64,000 nucleotides of DNA from Phlebotomus papatasi (Eukaryota; Arthropoda; Insecta; Diptera; Psychodidae): contig NC_077223.1 in the NCBI RefSeq assembly GCF_024763615.1, forward strand, positions 2,046,001 through 2,110,000. The letters run 5' to 3'. Positions 1-11,550 of the stretch are shown here, piece by piece (the first letter of the stretch is position 1; every line of letters starts with the position of its first letter). Both the position numbers and the translations under genes were made by a program. The notes beneath the pieces were generated by a model. That model was not told the DNA's origin. It did no database searches and was given only the letters and a program-made list of their open reading frames with translations.

Positions 1-91
1 TTGTATTTATCATGGAAAAAATGACATTTCCATTTGGAGTAGCGAAAAATTTCCATTTGAAGCAGGTTTTGAATTAGCTTAATTTACCCTA
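1..91. mobile_element. Terminal end of a TA-flanked DNA element (family A)
   Basis: The first 91 bases match the end of the element at 27117-27195 and, inverted, the start of the element at 39080. All share TTCCATTTGGAGTAGC, then AGCAGGTTTTGAATTAGCTT, and stop at TTTACCCTA. Only this end is in the window; the rest lies to the left. Family A is thought to be pogo-like because of its TA target and a possible helix-turn-helix fragment in the 39-kb copy. Confidence 0.6.
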
Positions 92-2321
92 ACCTAACAT
101 TTTCTTACACAATTAAAAATTTAAAGTCATGGAAAGGTAATTTTTACGTAATAAAAATTGCTTTCAACGCAGGTAATTCTACGAATGTAAAATTAACGTT
201 ATTATCACGTTAAAATTTCTTGGAGAACAAAAATAGACAAAACGGTAGAGTTATGTATTTAATTTATTTATATTTGCACTAATATTTGGCGTATGATTTA
301 ACATTAATAGATCAATTATTCCATAAATAAATACGAATCAGTGACAATTTTATAGAAATTCACCATTAAAACATTCAAATATTGACCACCGGTCTAGTTG
401 AGGAACCGGTCGACTCGAGGGCACTTTACCTTATATTATTGAATAGGCCTTGGTATAGGTAACAACTTTTGTTTCGGGACCAAAGTTCTAAACCATGGGG
501 GAAAAGTTCTAGAGCAAAAAAACTATTTTCGTAGAAGAAAAATAATCTCTTATATGAAATGTGCGCATTTATGCTGCCCTTTTTTAAGGAAAAGAATAAA
601 TTGTAACATAAAATATATTAAATGACTGCATATTCTCGAAATAGATATAAAAGCATAAGACTTTACAATGCATAACATGCGTAGGAGGACATAAAAGCGT
701 GATGGCACAAAGTCAAAACTTTAAACCTTATATCTCAGAGATTTTTCAACCGAATTTAATCAATGAATACTCAATCGAAGGGTCTCAAAAAATCTTACAA
801 AATGATGGTATAGATAAGTTCACAAGTCGACTGCAAGGGGCGCTCCAGGTTATTAAAGTTTTAATTGAACAAGAAATGTGTAAGGTTTCGAAACTTTTCT
901 CAATCGATTTTAATGACATTATTCAGAACGCTCGAATCGGAAGTCGGACTAAGATTTAAAGGTCAATCTAACCCCATTCTATAGTTTTAGGTGTTAAAGT
1001 GACAGAAACAATTTTTTTTCTGGTTTTTCTGATTTTCTGCAAAGAAATACGAGCCGAAGAGATTAAAGAAAAGAGTGAGCGTAAAACTATAGATCTTTTT
1101 CGAAAATGACCAGTAAAATTAGTTAATTTTGAGATGATTAAATAAATAAATAAATAAATTCTGTATAGTCTTTTGTCGATATAACGATCTTTTCATTGCG
1201 ATTGCAATACTATATGTACCCCGGCAGAGAAAAAATTGCACAAGGACACGGGGGTATTACATAGAGTGCGATTTTAAAATAGAACCCTTAGCCAAAATGG
1301 TCGTTAACGACCTCTACGAAGCGGACGTAAAGTCCTCGAGAAACAAAATCCCCAATCGAATTATATTGAATTTAACTAAAGTAAATTAAATAAAAAAAAA
1401 GAGATGGCAAAGCGTTCCAGCTTTGCGGAATGCTGGAACTCACGAAATAGAGCTCACCGTGAATAAGTTTTTCGCATAATCGTTTGGTGTGTACTGGTCT
1501 ACTCGAGATTAAATTCGGATTTCGGATTTCGAAATTACAATACTTTTCAAAAAATCCAAATTTAACCAAATCTGTTGAAAAATGTGCTTTCCAAAGTGGT
1601 TGGCCTTTGGCCTTCAATAATTCAAAATGGCGAATTTTCCGGTCATAGGTATATTTGGGCGAAAAGTTCGCCTGGACTAGCTCTAAAGCATATTTGCAAA
1701 TCATTGAAAAAGCTTGGGCCAATTTTGAGAAAAACCAAAAACACATGTTTTCTGGGGTATATAGGGGTTGGGGGGTGCGAGGGGAAAGAAAGACGTTTAG
1801 AAATATTGTTTTTCTATTGAGGGTCATCGAAGAGTGGAAGTCGATATCTCTTACCGTTTAAGCTCCAGAACGGTGATAAGTTGAAAAAAAGACGATTATA
1901 TAACTGCTCTCTCTTTGAGTTCGAGAAGTAAAAAAACATATTGAGTTAAAATTATAAGTTAAAGTTTAAATTAAAGTTTAAGTGCTTATTTATCAACTGA
2001 CTTAAGTAGCAATCGGTCATGGATCGGTAAACCACTCGTAGTTGGTGTTATGTACCTTAAAAATATTTCTCTTTTAATTATCCGATCCGACAACTTATTC
2101 TAAATTCAAAACGCGAGCGCCAACTGGCGGAATAAATGTAAGTAAAATCGTTTCGGCACATTTGTCAGTCGGAAAGCATGGCGTGACTCAGCGTACGTTA
2201 ATTGACTTTTGCACGCAATATGCAACACGATGCCTTTCTTATCTCTATTACTTTTTGTTTGAGTTGCATGAGTCTCTCCGAGCTGGAATTTAAGAAAAGT
2301 GATAATGAATGTGGTACTCAC
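92..2321. other. Region downstream of the M16 protease gene, no exon recognised
   Basis: The final exon of the minus-strand M16 gene would be expected here or further left. I looked for a short minus-strand exon with the family's C-terminal signature and found none. The codons after the splice donor at 2321 stay open to 2106, but they do not resemble the family's C-terminus. An 86-codon plus-strand frame at 699-959 resembles nothing I know. Bases 1570-1930 are a dispersed repeat. Confidence 0.5.
1570..1930. repeat. Dispersed repeat, also at 22.4 kb
   Basis: Bases 1822-1930 reappear inverted at about 22397-22530. Shared pieces are GTCGATATCTCTTACCGTTT, TATATAACTGCTC and CTCTTTGAGTTCGAG. Looser relatives occur near 9630-9680 and 58530-58570. 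The stretch 1395-1450, with AGCTTTGCGGAATG, resembles 51118-51170. No coding capacity is supported, and the open frames over it are chance frames in repeat DNA. Confidence 0.5.
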
Positions 2322-5300
2322 ATCGACAATCATCCTATTGTAATCAATGGAGATATTCTTGAAACTGGACAGTAAACACTGAGTCACAATATCTCCCAGA
2401 CTCTTCTCTCTGTCGATCAGTTCAAAGATCAATGAGCTGCGTGCTGATTCGAGAAGCGTTGGCTCCCAACGTGGCTGAGATTCATCTAAGGAACCATGAT
2501 CGTAGATCTGGCGTTCGACAATGGCCTTGGTTTCTTTATAGGCCGCCATGACATTAGTGGTGCGATAGAAAGTTAGATACAGAAGTCCCTCATGTGGCCT
2601 GGGTACCATACTGTAGCCATATACCAGACCCTGACCTCGGATCTGACGCCATAGAGGTCCTTCCAGCTGGGTCAAGTATTGCAGGAACAGAAGCAGGGCC
2701 GGTAGATCCGGGTCCATAAAGTCCTTAATAGCTGGAGCAGCTTGAATCAAGAAAGCACCCTCAACACATCCCAATCCCACGACAGTCCCAACAGTTCCAT
2801 CAGCTAGACTCGATTCACTGTCCATTAGGCTCCAATCGGGCACAACTGTAAGCTTCCTGCTCTCCAAAACGTCATCCGGACGAGCTATTTCAGCCCACGG
2901 AGCATTGAGATCGGGAACAATTTCAGCTAGGCGTGCCCAATCAGCCGCAACATGAATTGCCACATTTTCAGCTCGGGTAATAATATTACGGACCCTATTG
3001 AGGTCCTCGACGACAGCTACGGATCCTTCCGGAGTATCAAGGCGCTCCAGTAGTCCTGTGAGAAATTTATGCTGACGCAGCATTGAGCTCAATTGAACAT
3101 TGCTGTAGCGTTTATAAAACAGAGCTTTGAGCAGATCATGGACAACAGAATTGCCCTTCCTCTTGGCCTGAGCCACATCATTCACCATCTTTGCCACGCA
3201 CACCCGAATCCTCTCAACTGTAAACTCTGTATCATGAAGAAGTTCCTTGATCCACTTCACGCCAGTGGTATACTTCTGTGGTTCCACCTGAAGGGACATG
3301 GAAACGGTGTGGGAGAAGGGACCGCAAGAGAAGCGACTCTTGGTTTCAAGGCCTAGAGCAGCTGAAGAGGAGATAACGTCGGACTCCAGAGCAGCAACAA
3401 CTTGTTCATAGGGGATCAGGACACCATCTCGGCGCACAGGAGACTCCATCAGGAGGTCCAGGAACAGCAGCAAGTAGGGTCGGAGATTGGATTCGAGGGT
3501 TTCGGTGTTGAGAGTGACGATCAAGTAGACAAAATTGGTGTGCATATCGTAAGCTTCGGCATAAACAGGGAGAGTGTCCACGTTGAATCCTGAAAGGTCT
3601 AGCGCATGCTTAGTAGGCATTAAGGTGGGGTCGATTCGACTTTTTGGCTGTATTCGATAGTGGAGACGAGGAAAGCAAGGAAGGGGAACGTGAACGATAA
3701 CGAAAAGGCGAATTGCTTTGCTGAAGTAAGGGGCGAACATCAAATTTATCGTTTGGGAGTATCTATAAAGCAAACTAGGCAGTTGCAGGGAATTGTTGTA
3801 TATCTAGACTGTTTATGGAGATCTCAGTGACGTAACAGACAAGAGCGTCGGTTCTTGGACGGATAGATCCCTGGCTTGAGTTACAGTTGAGTCAAAGACT
3901 TAGACGGTCCCTGCTCATAAAACTTTTCCAAAACTTTTGGAAACTTTTAAATCCAAGGATTCCAGTCGATTAGAGACCGTTTTTGATGATGGGACTTGAA
4001 ACTGCTTGGGAATTCTAGGATTCAATAATACGTCACACTTACCGGTTTGATTCCCATCACCTTCCCCAGACCTATACACTTTCACAGGATGATACTTGAT
4101 GGCGTCTGTTCCTGGGATGGGAACCTTAGTCAGCATCTCAGTTGGTGGAGTTATTTCATTCTGAGCCATGGCCTCGCAGAGTTCATCACCCTTGGTCTGC
4201 ATCCCTTCAACGCCCAAATCTGCTCTCTGTCGCTCAATTCGTTCAATCTCCTCCTTGGACATCCTGTGCTGCTCCTCAATGCTCGGTACAGCTCTCACTA
4301 CTACATATTTGGCATCCACAAAGTACTTCTTCAGCAAATTAATCCAGAAAGTCTCGTCTTTGTCCTTGAAACTCTCATATTCGGTATTTGTATTGAGTCT
4401 CAGCTCAAAGTCATCAGGAGAGCTACCGTACAAAACATCCCCAATCACCAAGAAAGCAATGGCTTCATGAGGATTGTCTTCGAGGCAACTCCACGATTCC
4501 ACGATATTCTTCTCAATGATATTTCTCATACGAGTCATATCAATCTTCTCTTCACCACTAGCTATCTTCCCTAGCACTTGCTGCAACTTCGAATGAACCT
4601 CATCCACTAGATTTAGAGGCACATTGTGGAAAGTGAAATTGAGCACTGATTCAGAATTTTCGCCGATGTTGTAGCTCACTTTGCTGGCATAGGGATCATC
4701 AATTTCGAGCAAATCCCTCTGCAGAGGACTCACGCTCGTGTCTGAGAGATAGCGCATTAGAACAGAGCACGCTGTGAGAGTTGTATGCTCAACAGTGCAC
4801 TTAGGACCGCGCCATCCAATGAACACCAAGCCACAATCCTCCTCATCCGATGGATAGAGGATCTACATGAATTTAAATGATTTTTATAGAAAATCATTCG
4901 AAAATTCTAAAATTGTTGACAGTTATTGCTTAAATTTTATTCCCGAATATGAAGCTAACTTCACACTATAAATTCATTGACGCCAACGCCACTTTTGTCG
5001 CGTGAAAGTTGTCAGTACTGTTTTCATCTTCACAGAAATGGCGTCTTTTAGCTTTCTGTGCAAAATTTATCGTGATTATATCGTATTTTAAGAAAAAAAT
5101 ATCAAATGACATTGAAAAATAGTTTAGGAAGATCATTTTTGGTCCTTTGAGCTGGTTTCTTTACAAAAAACTTTAAAATTTCAAGCATTTCGGATTGCTT
5201 CACATTGAGCAACTAACCTACAAGTTGTTTGGAGAAAAAAGGACTTACCTTAACATCTTGGGATTGAGGCAGAGGCTCAACAGGTGTTTGCCATGGTCTT

Positions 5301-6160
5301 TCAAATGGTGGACGATCTCCCTGCAGAGGAGGTTTATTAACAAAAACAAATCGAGCCATAGAGAAGAGATGGTGGACTTACCTTGGAGAAAATTCTTTCC
5401 TCCAGTGGTTTTAGCACACGAACAAGGTCTTCAATTGCCACCTGACCAGTCACGATGATGGCCAAGTTTTCCGGGCGATAGAAGGCCGCATGGTAATCCC
5501 GAACTTTTTTATTCGTTGTACTAGTTCGAAGATTATGCATAATCCCTCCAGTTTCCGCCGAATACCCACAATTCGGATAGATACTCCTCAGCATTTGCAA
5601 CTGACCCTTGCTCTCGCCCGAATTCTCACGACCCTGCATCTCGCAGTAAACCACCCCACCATCCTCACCCTCCCCGGAAACGTGATGGACTTCAGTGATG
5701 AAGCCAGCATCAGAGAGAGTTGGATAGAGGATGTGATCAAGAAAGATAGGAAGGAGTTCGAGGAACCCATCACTACCGGCAGTGGTCATCGTGTAGCACG
5801 TATGATCAGTATCCGTCCAGGCATTGGTTCCAGATGCCAAGCACCGATTCGCCAGGAGGTCCAGCACTCCCTTGTACGGGTACAGTTCAGATCCCAGGAA
5901 AATGAGATGCTCAAGTGTATGAGGCAGCCCATCATCATCATGCGCCTCAGTAGCTAAAGGGGGACAATCGATCAAATAGGAAATACTTTTGGGATATTGA
6001 TTAAACAAAGAGATTACTGACCCAGGGCAAAGTACCCATTGACAACGGGACCTTCCACCTCTGCCACAATTAGGGTAAGGCCGGTGGCAGTGCTGCGGTA
6101 TTTATGCACCGGAATCTTCCCATTGGCCTTCGTGGAGCACACCAAATTGAATGAAGCCAT
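2322..6160 (-). CDS. M16 family zinc metalloprotease (C05D11.1/YOL098C type), 3' end missing
   Basis: Exons on the minus strand: 6160-6022, 5953-5382, 5320-5249, 4862-4043 and 3589-2322. All introns have GT/AG ends, and the phases join to 957 codons. The start is the first ATG, giving MASFNLVCSTKANGK. The inverted zinc motif HTLEH lies at residues 58-62 inside DDDGLPHTLEHLIFLGS, followed by YPYKG. The third ligand is probably Glu151 in VVYCEMQ. The segment IRGQGLVYGYSM near residue 850 matches the C-terminal half of M16 proteins. These zinc peptidases cleave peptides inside a clam-shell chamber; the cellular substrate of this subfamily is not established. No signal peptide is evident, so a cytosolic location is likely. 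Relatives are about 1000 residues long, so about 60 C-terminal residues are missing. The donor GTGAGT at 2321 points to one more exon. The 453-bp intron 4042-3590 is the least certain join. Confidence 0.85.
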
Positions 6161-6283
6161 CTCCTGATTACTTTTTCCAAAACTCTAGCTTTTATTCGGG
6201 TTTTCCAACTAAACTTCCACCAGCTGCTTTTCCCTGGAGAATACTGACGTCGGCTGTCAGTGAACCAAATAAAAATTTCGCGT

Positions 6284-6317
6284 TTCGATATATCGTTGCG
6301 TCATTCGATATATCGTT
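6284..6317 (-). promoter_or_regulatory. Duplicated 14-bp motif upstream of the M16 protease
   Basis: TTCGATATATCGTT occurs at 6284-6297 and again exactly at 6304-6317. This is 124-160 bp upstream of the protease ATG at 6160. The core CGATATATCG is palindromic and recalls insect DRE-type sites, though it is not identical to TATCGATA. The exact duplication at promoter distance suggests a factor-binding site; that role is inferred. Confidence 0.35.
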
Positions 6318-6330
6318 CCAGAGTTCCGCC

Positions 6331-8501
6331 AAAAACATTCACAATGAAAGGAAAAGTGAGGTTATCCTAACTTTCCCTCGGATATTTATTTGGTTCCTGC
6401 CCTATCCTATATTTTTCTGTATCTTATGCGATAATAATTAAGCAATAGTACTAAGTAATAAGTATAAATTATTTTCTAAGAATGCAACAGAAATTAAAAA
6501 GATTCCATGAGTTACTTTGATATTGAAGTTATTGAACTGGTTTTTTTTCACTTAATAGAGGTATTTCATTGAATGAGAAATTTCTTGAATAATTGTTTTT
6601 TTTTCAAAACTGCAGATTTTCAGAACAAAAGTTGTTGTGATGCCCCTTTGTTAAAATAAATTTGTTTGAAATTGAGCAAATTTCTTGAAAAATGTGTCCT
6701 GGCTGTGAGAATTTTCAAATAAATTCTAGAAATCTTATAATGCTCAATTGGCTCAATTGAATTTAAAATTAAATTGTGAAAATCGTAGTGTGATAGCACC
6801 GTCAGGTAGAGTACTTTCCCCGACTTCTAAAAAACACGCTACTGTCCCTACTGACAGATCCAGGGTTTTGATATAGAGGGTAACCGTATTGTAAGTATTT
6901 CTAGTAAATAAAGCGCAAATTTAGAAGAGCGGTAAACGAATGTCAGAATATAGTCAAAGATCGTACAAAAACGTTTCTTAATTTTGTCATATTGTTCTTT
7001 AACATCTTTAAAATACTTACTTCATTACACATTGGATACGTTTCAAATCTCCTTTGTGCGATACTTCTCGAGGATCCTAAAAAATCATTTTTGGATTTCA
7101 TAATAATTTATTTAAATATACAAAACATTTACGTTAATCGTTAATACAATATTAGGTTTTACATTTATATACGGCTAATATTCACTACTTGCTTTCTCTC
7201 CCTTTAAATTTATCGAATTATTGTTTTTCATATTTTTTTCTTTCAATATTGTTTCAATATTTTTATATTTTATCTAATTTCACGATAATCTGTACATTTT
7301 TTTTTAAATTTAATGAATTACACATAAGAAATATTTAATCCTATATTCCTATAAATTAACACATTATCATCTGAGTTTCTCCCGTTGGCAGTTTCTTCAT
7401 CAACAAAGAATAATTCGCCAATTATCTTTAAAAAAAACTGAATTATTTCATCGCAAGAGATATTTCGATAGAAAGTTCTTCGTGAACAAATATAGAAAAA
7501 ACAATATTTTCTAATCAGTCTTTGCATTGATGCTTTTCCGAGAGTTTGAGTCAATTGGGAACAAAAGTTTTTTTTTTCAAGTGGTTCTCAATAAATTAGT
7601 ATACAGCAAAATTATTATTTACAAATATACTTAGAATGTAGAATAATTTCTAAATAAATTACATTTGTTGTAAAATTCAATTTCAAAATCTATTGTCTTT
7701 TGGTTTTATTTAGTTTTTTTTCTTAAAGTTATTTGTTGCGTTTATCTTGTCTACAATTTTTCTTATTTGTTTTTATTCTTCTGCAACAACTTGCATTTGT
7801 TGGTGAAAAAGTAGATAAAAAGAATGCGTAGAAAAAATGTTTCCGTAAAAAATCTATTTAGCAATTGCCGTAAAAATGCAGTTCAAAATTTGGTATAAAA
7901 ATTTTTCTCTTCTAAATATTTTTTTTTCATCTTGCATTTTTTTTTAAAATTCTTTTTAAATATACATAGCTTTCTTCTATTTATTTTAATTTACGTTAAA
8001 TACTGTATAAGCTTAGATATGATTCCTCGGGGATATGCTTCAAGTGATCAAAAATGGTTCCAGCGTTTTCAATATTTTTTTTAATGTTTATTTTTTTTTT
8101 TAAAGTGATGTGATTTGATGTGATTATTATTATTTCTTGTTTCCGGTGAGAAGATGATAGGTTCGGTTTTTTTTGAGGGCTTGTGACACATTTCCTTTCT
8201 ATATATCTATCAAAAGTAAATAGTTTTATAAGTGTATATGAATATTTTATTATGTTTCATTTATTTGACTCTGGAATTTATTGCAGAACTACAAATGGCG
8301 TAAGCGAGATAACTTTTGTTTTGAAAACGTGTGCTTATGGAAGCTAAAGTTTAGCTTAATTATTTCTCGTTTAACTTCATTTAACTTCTTTAGAAAACAA
8401 AAATAGTTTACTGAAGTTCTCTTGATAAAAAGTCACAAAGTGTGTAATAGACACCTGCATTTCTTTTCTTCGCTTGGATCAGCAATTGTCGTAATTTTAT
8501 T
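6331..8501. other. AT-rich intergenic region
   Basis: This lies between the 5' end of the M16 gene and the 3' side of tincar. It is rich in A/T runs and has no exon-like open frame, RNA gene or clear element. A 78-codon minus frame at 7318-7554 is low-complexity and is not supported. Confidence 0.5.
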
Positions 8502-8806
8502 TACAGTCAGATCCTCGTTATTCGGCTGACGGGGAGACAAAATGACATTTAGGTTTTTTGGATCTGGTCAACGGTTTTTATATTTTTTTGCTGTGTGATT
8601 TTTTTTGTCGAAGAACAAAAGAATTTTCTTTGTGGTGTGTTTATGTTTCATTTTTTGTCATAATTATGTTTCAAGAACTTTGATAAAATAATGACAAAGC
8701 AGTTTAATTCACAAGCTGCATGTTTCGCTATAAAACGTTTTGTTTGAATACATCAACTGTCAAAGTGTTTGGCAGCTGTCATCCGGATAACAAAGAGCCA
8801 AGTGTA
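8502..8806. mobile_element. Inverted-repeat element with TA ends
   Basis: The left end TACAGTCAGATCCTCGTTAT and the right end, read inverted as TACACTTGGCTCTTTGTTAT, match over about 29 bp with roughly 21 identities and extend into CGGCTGAC / CGGATGAC. A TA dinucleotide sits at each border, as in Tc1/mariner-type elements. No transposase frame remains in its roughly 300 bp. Confidence 0.5.
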
Positions 8807-9286
8807 CAAAAATTTGCTGATCATAGTGAGTAATTAGCCTAATTAACCTTTCAAAAATCCGTTATTAGGCAGAAATAAATAAATTTCAAGGTTAGTTTAC
8901 CACTAAGTGGTATTCAAGTCTTGAATGTCAATATTACATTAATTTCTCAAAATCTACTGGCTGTAGCGGTATAAAATCGAATTAAACTTAATCGTAAATC
9001 GTCTGAAATGGCTTCTTTACTGATTTATTATCGGTTTCAAGATTTGCACTGATTTCCACTTACTTAAAATTCTAAGGCCCGACAGATACATTAAATCTTG
9101 ATTTACGTAAGTATAGATATAACGCATTTTAGAGGGAAATTACCTTTTGTCCTCTAAGAAAAGGATTGAACGAAGGTCACTGGCAAATTATAGAGGAAAT
9201 AGCTAAAAATTTGGCCAGATGCGTGATTGTTCGTAATCGTCTTCGATAGCCTTAAATCTCTACAGAGGTTCTGTTACCGTTCTGAT

Positions 9287-9537
9287 CAGGGGCATGATGT
9301 TTCATATGTTTTCCATATGTTTTTAGCGTGCCGAAAAAACTTTGGAGTTTATTCGGTATTTTCTATCATTGTGGAATGAATTAGCAAAAAATACAAATAC
9401 AAAATAAAAGCCAATTTAATATAGAATGGGCAACCGAAAACATCAAATTGGCAACCTACGTAGTTTCGGAGATATCTCGTGAAATGTGTACGAAAACAGG
9501 AAAAAATTTACACTAAAACTGGTCGCATTTTTCAGGG
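9287..9537 (+). mobile_element. hAT-like MITE, copy 1 (right end lost)
   Basis: It starts CAGGGGCATGATGTTTC and continues through GCGTGCCGAAAAAACTTTGG to AAACTGGTCGCATTTTTCA. This matches the copy at 30669-30936 and, inverted, the copy at 26134-26397. The complete copies end in CCCCTG or CTCCTG and carry 8-bp target duplications. This one runs into other sequence after the GCATTTTTCA segment, so its right terminus is deleted or replaced and no duplication is visible. Confidence 0.65.
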
Positions 9538-11550
9538 GTTTACGTAAAATTGGACACTAAAAAAAGACTTTGGAGTAGAGAATGCTGATAAAGAAACTCA
9601 AAATATTTTCCCAAGGCATATCAATTTATCTAGGGTCATCGAAAGCCAGAACTGTATATGTCTTACCGTTTGGGTTATAACGTAATAAAAAATATTCAAA
9701 CATAGAAAGCGAATATAAGGTAAAATAATTAATTACAGGTTTTAAACCGATTAATTACGATTGGGATAGATTTGAAAATTCAAGACCGTTCAGATAAATC
9801 CAATTTTGACCAAATCGGTTGAGAATTATTCTTTCTAGAGTGATTTTATTATGATTTTGACAAAAATTCAAAGAGAAAATATTCCCCTGGGAGTAATAAA
9901 AAAAAACATTTCAAAAATAAAGTAGATCGATAAAAAATGTAATCAGGGGATGTTTTAGTTACTTTAAAAAGAATTTTTTTCTTCTAGTTCTTGTAAAATA
10001 TATTTCCTATTCAAATAATTACGGAAAATTCCGGGATTTTCTTCAGTACATCAAGGAGTTCATGTCGCCCCTTGTACTAAAACCTCGTTTAACTTTTTTT
10101 TAACAATGTTTCTGCAATAAATCCAAATAGTCTCAGAGATATTTTTGGCTTCACAATTTCCTTCAATTTTAGAGATCTCTACACTTCCTATGCAGTTTAT
10201 AAGAAAGTTCTTCATTTTATACAGGCAGTTTTTAGAAAGCTGTTGAAGCATAATTTTTGTTTGGAATATATAAAAATCTACAAATGCACTATGAAAGGGT
10301 GGGTGATTTAAGCGAAGAAGTTGATGCAGAATTTCATTTCCCAAAATTCTTCTTCATTCATAAATGTTATCATTTTTAAACCTCTGCGGAAATTTTCCAA
10401 GTTAAACAAATGTCATTTTGGTTTGATATTGAAAATTCCGCGAGGTTTTCTTTGTCTCAAGTTCTCTCATTAGCTTTCTACAATAGGTTTCTTTTTATGT
10501 TTAAAATAATATTTAGCATATATTTGATTTTTATAAATTATTTAACTAGTTTCGGTCGATAAGTTTACAGTGAGGGCAGTGCTGGATTATTCTCTTCGAA
10601 ATATTTCAATTTTATGTCGCACATTCGTAATAATGCCGATATGAACTGCATATATTTACAAAAAAAAAAGAAAAAAAGAAGACTATACAGATAGTTATAA
10701 TTTTCTTTTGGTAGCTGAACTATAACTTCATTAACTTTTAAGTAAGAAAGAAATGAGTATTGATCTGAGTAAAATTCGGTTGATAATTTCAAATCTTAAA
10801 ATAAGCCACGCCCATTTTTCTTTAGATCACGCCCCTTCAGAAGTTAAGGCAACTAAAATTAAAAATTCAAGGTTTTTTTTTTAATTGATTAATAAAAAGA
10901 TATTGTAAAAAATGCATAAGAAGACAACTTTTGTCATTTCGCCTATTAAAACAAGCCACGCCCTTACTGTAACACAAAGGACTAAGAAATATTATAATTG
11001 TAAAAAAAGTTTTCTTTACCGTTTTCAATCTATTGGGGGGAGCATAATAAAAGAAGTGGCGAAAGGTATAAAAACCTTGGCATAATCACTGACTTCAATG
11101 AAGGAGGCGTGGATTATTTTTCAAGGGCGTTGCTATGAGTTCTTTACCCTTAGTTGCAATTATAAGGGTGATAACTCAGTTGCATATTGTGGTTTCTCTT
11201 TAGTGAAACCCTCAAACCCCCAAAACTCACATTAACCTCAATTTTAAGATCAAGCTAAGGATCAAAATCAAGAACGATTTTTGTTATCCTAAACGTCAAA
11301 TGTACTAAACTTGTCACTTTTTGATATCTTCAATTTTGATCTTGATCTTCATCCCAAAATTGATGCTATTCTTGTCCATAGAGCCTGAAAGGGGCGTGGC
11401 CTAAATTATATTTTTGTCTGAATTTACTTTACCTTAACTTTATCACCGTTGAGCTTAGCTTGCTACTAGATAACGTAAATCCTGAAAAAAAAGAGTTTCT
11501 ATTCAGCATTATCACGAGTGCATTACTATAAATTCGAGAAGTTGTCCGGT
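9538..11550. other. Region 3' of tincar with repeated GCCACGCCC boxes
   Basis: No coding exon is seen. GCCACGCCC or its inverse recurs near 10806, 10956, 11104 (as GGCGTGG) and 11393 (as GGGGCGTGGCC), with CACGCCCC near 10831. This lies just downstream of the tincar stop at 11551 and may include its 3' UTR. No clear AATAAA-type signal was seen on the minus strand just below the stop. Confidence 0.4.

Noticed and set aside
699..959. Plus-strand frame of 86 codons starting MMAQSQNFKPYISEIF
   Set aside because: No recognisable domain, no splice or promoter context, and base composition like the surroundings. It may be chance or a decayed element.
1372..1827. Minus-strand frame of 151 codons as a possible last exon of the M16 gene
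   Set aside because: It lies over a dispersed repeat also found near 22.4 and 51.1 kb and lacks the protease family's C-terminal pattern.
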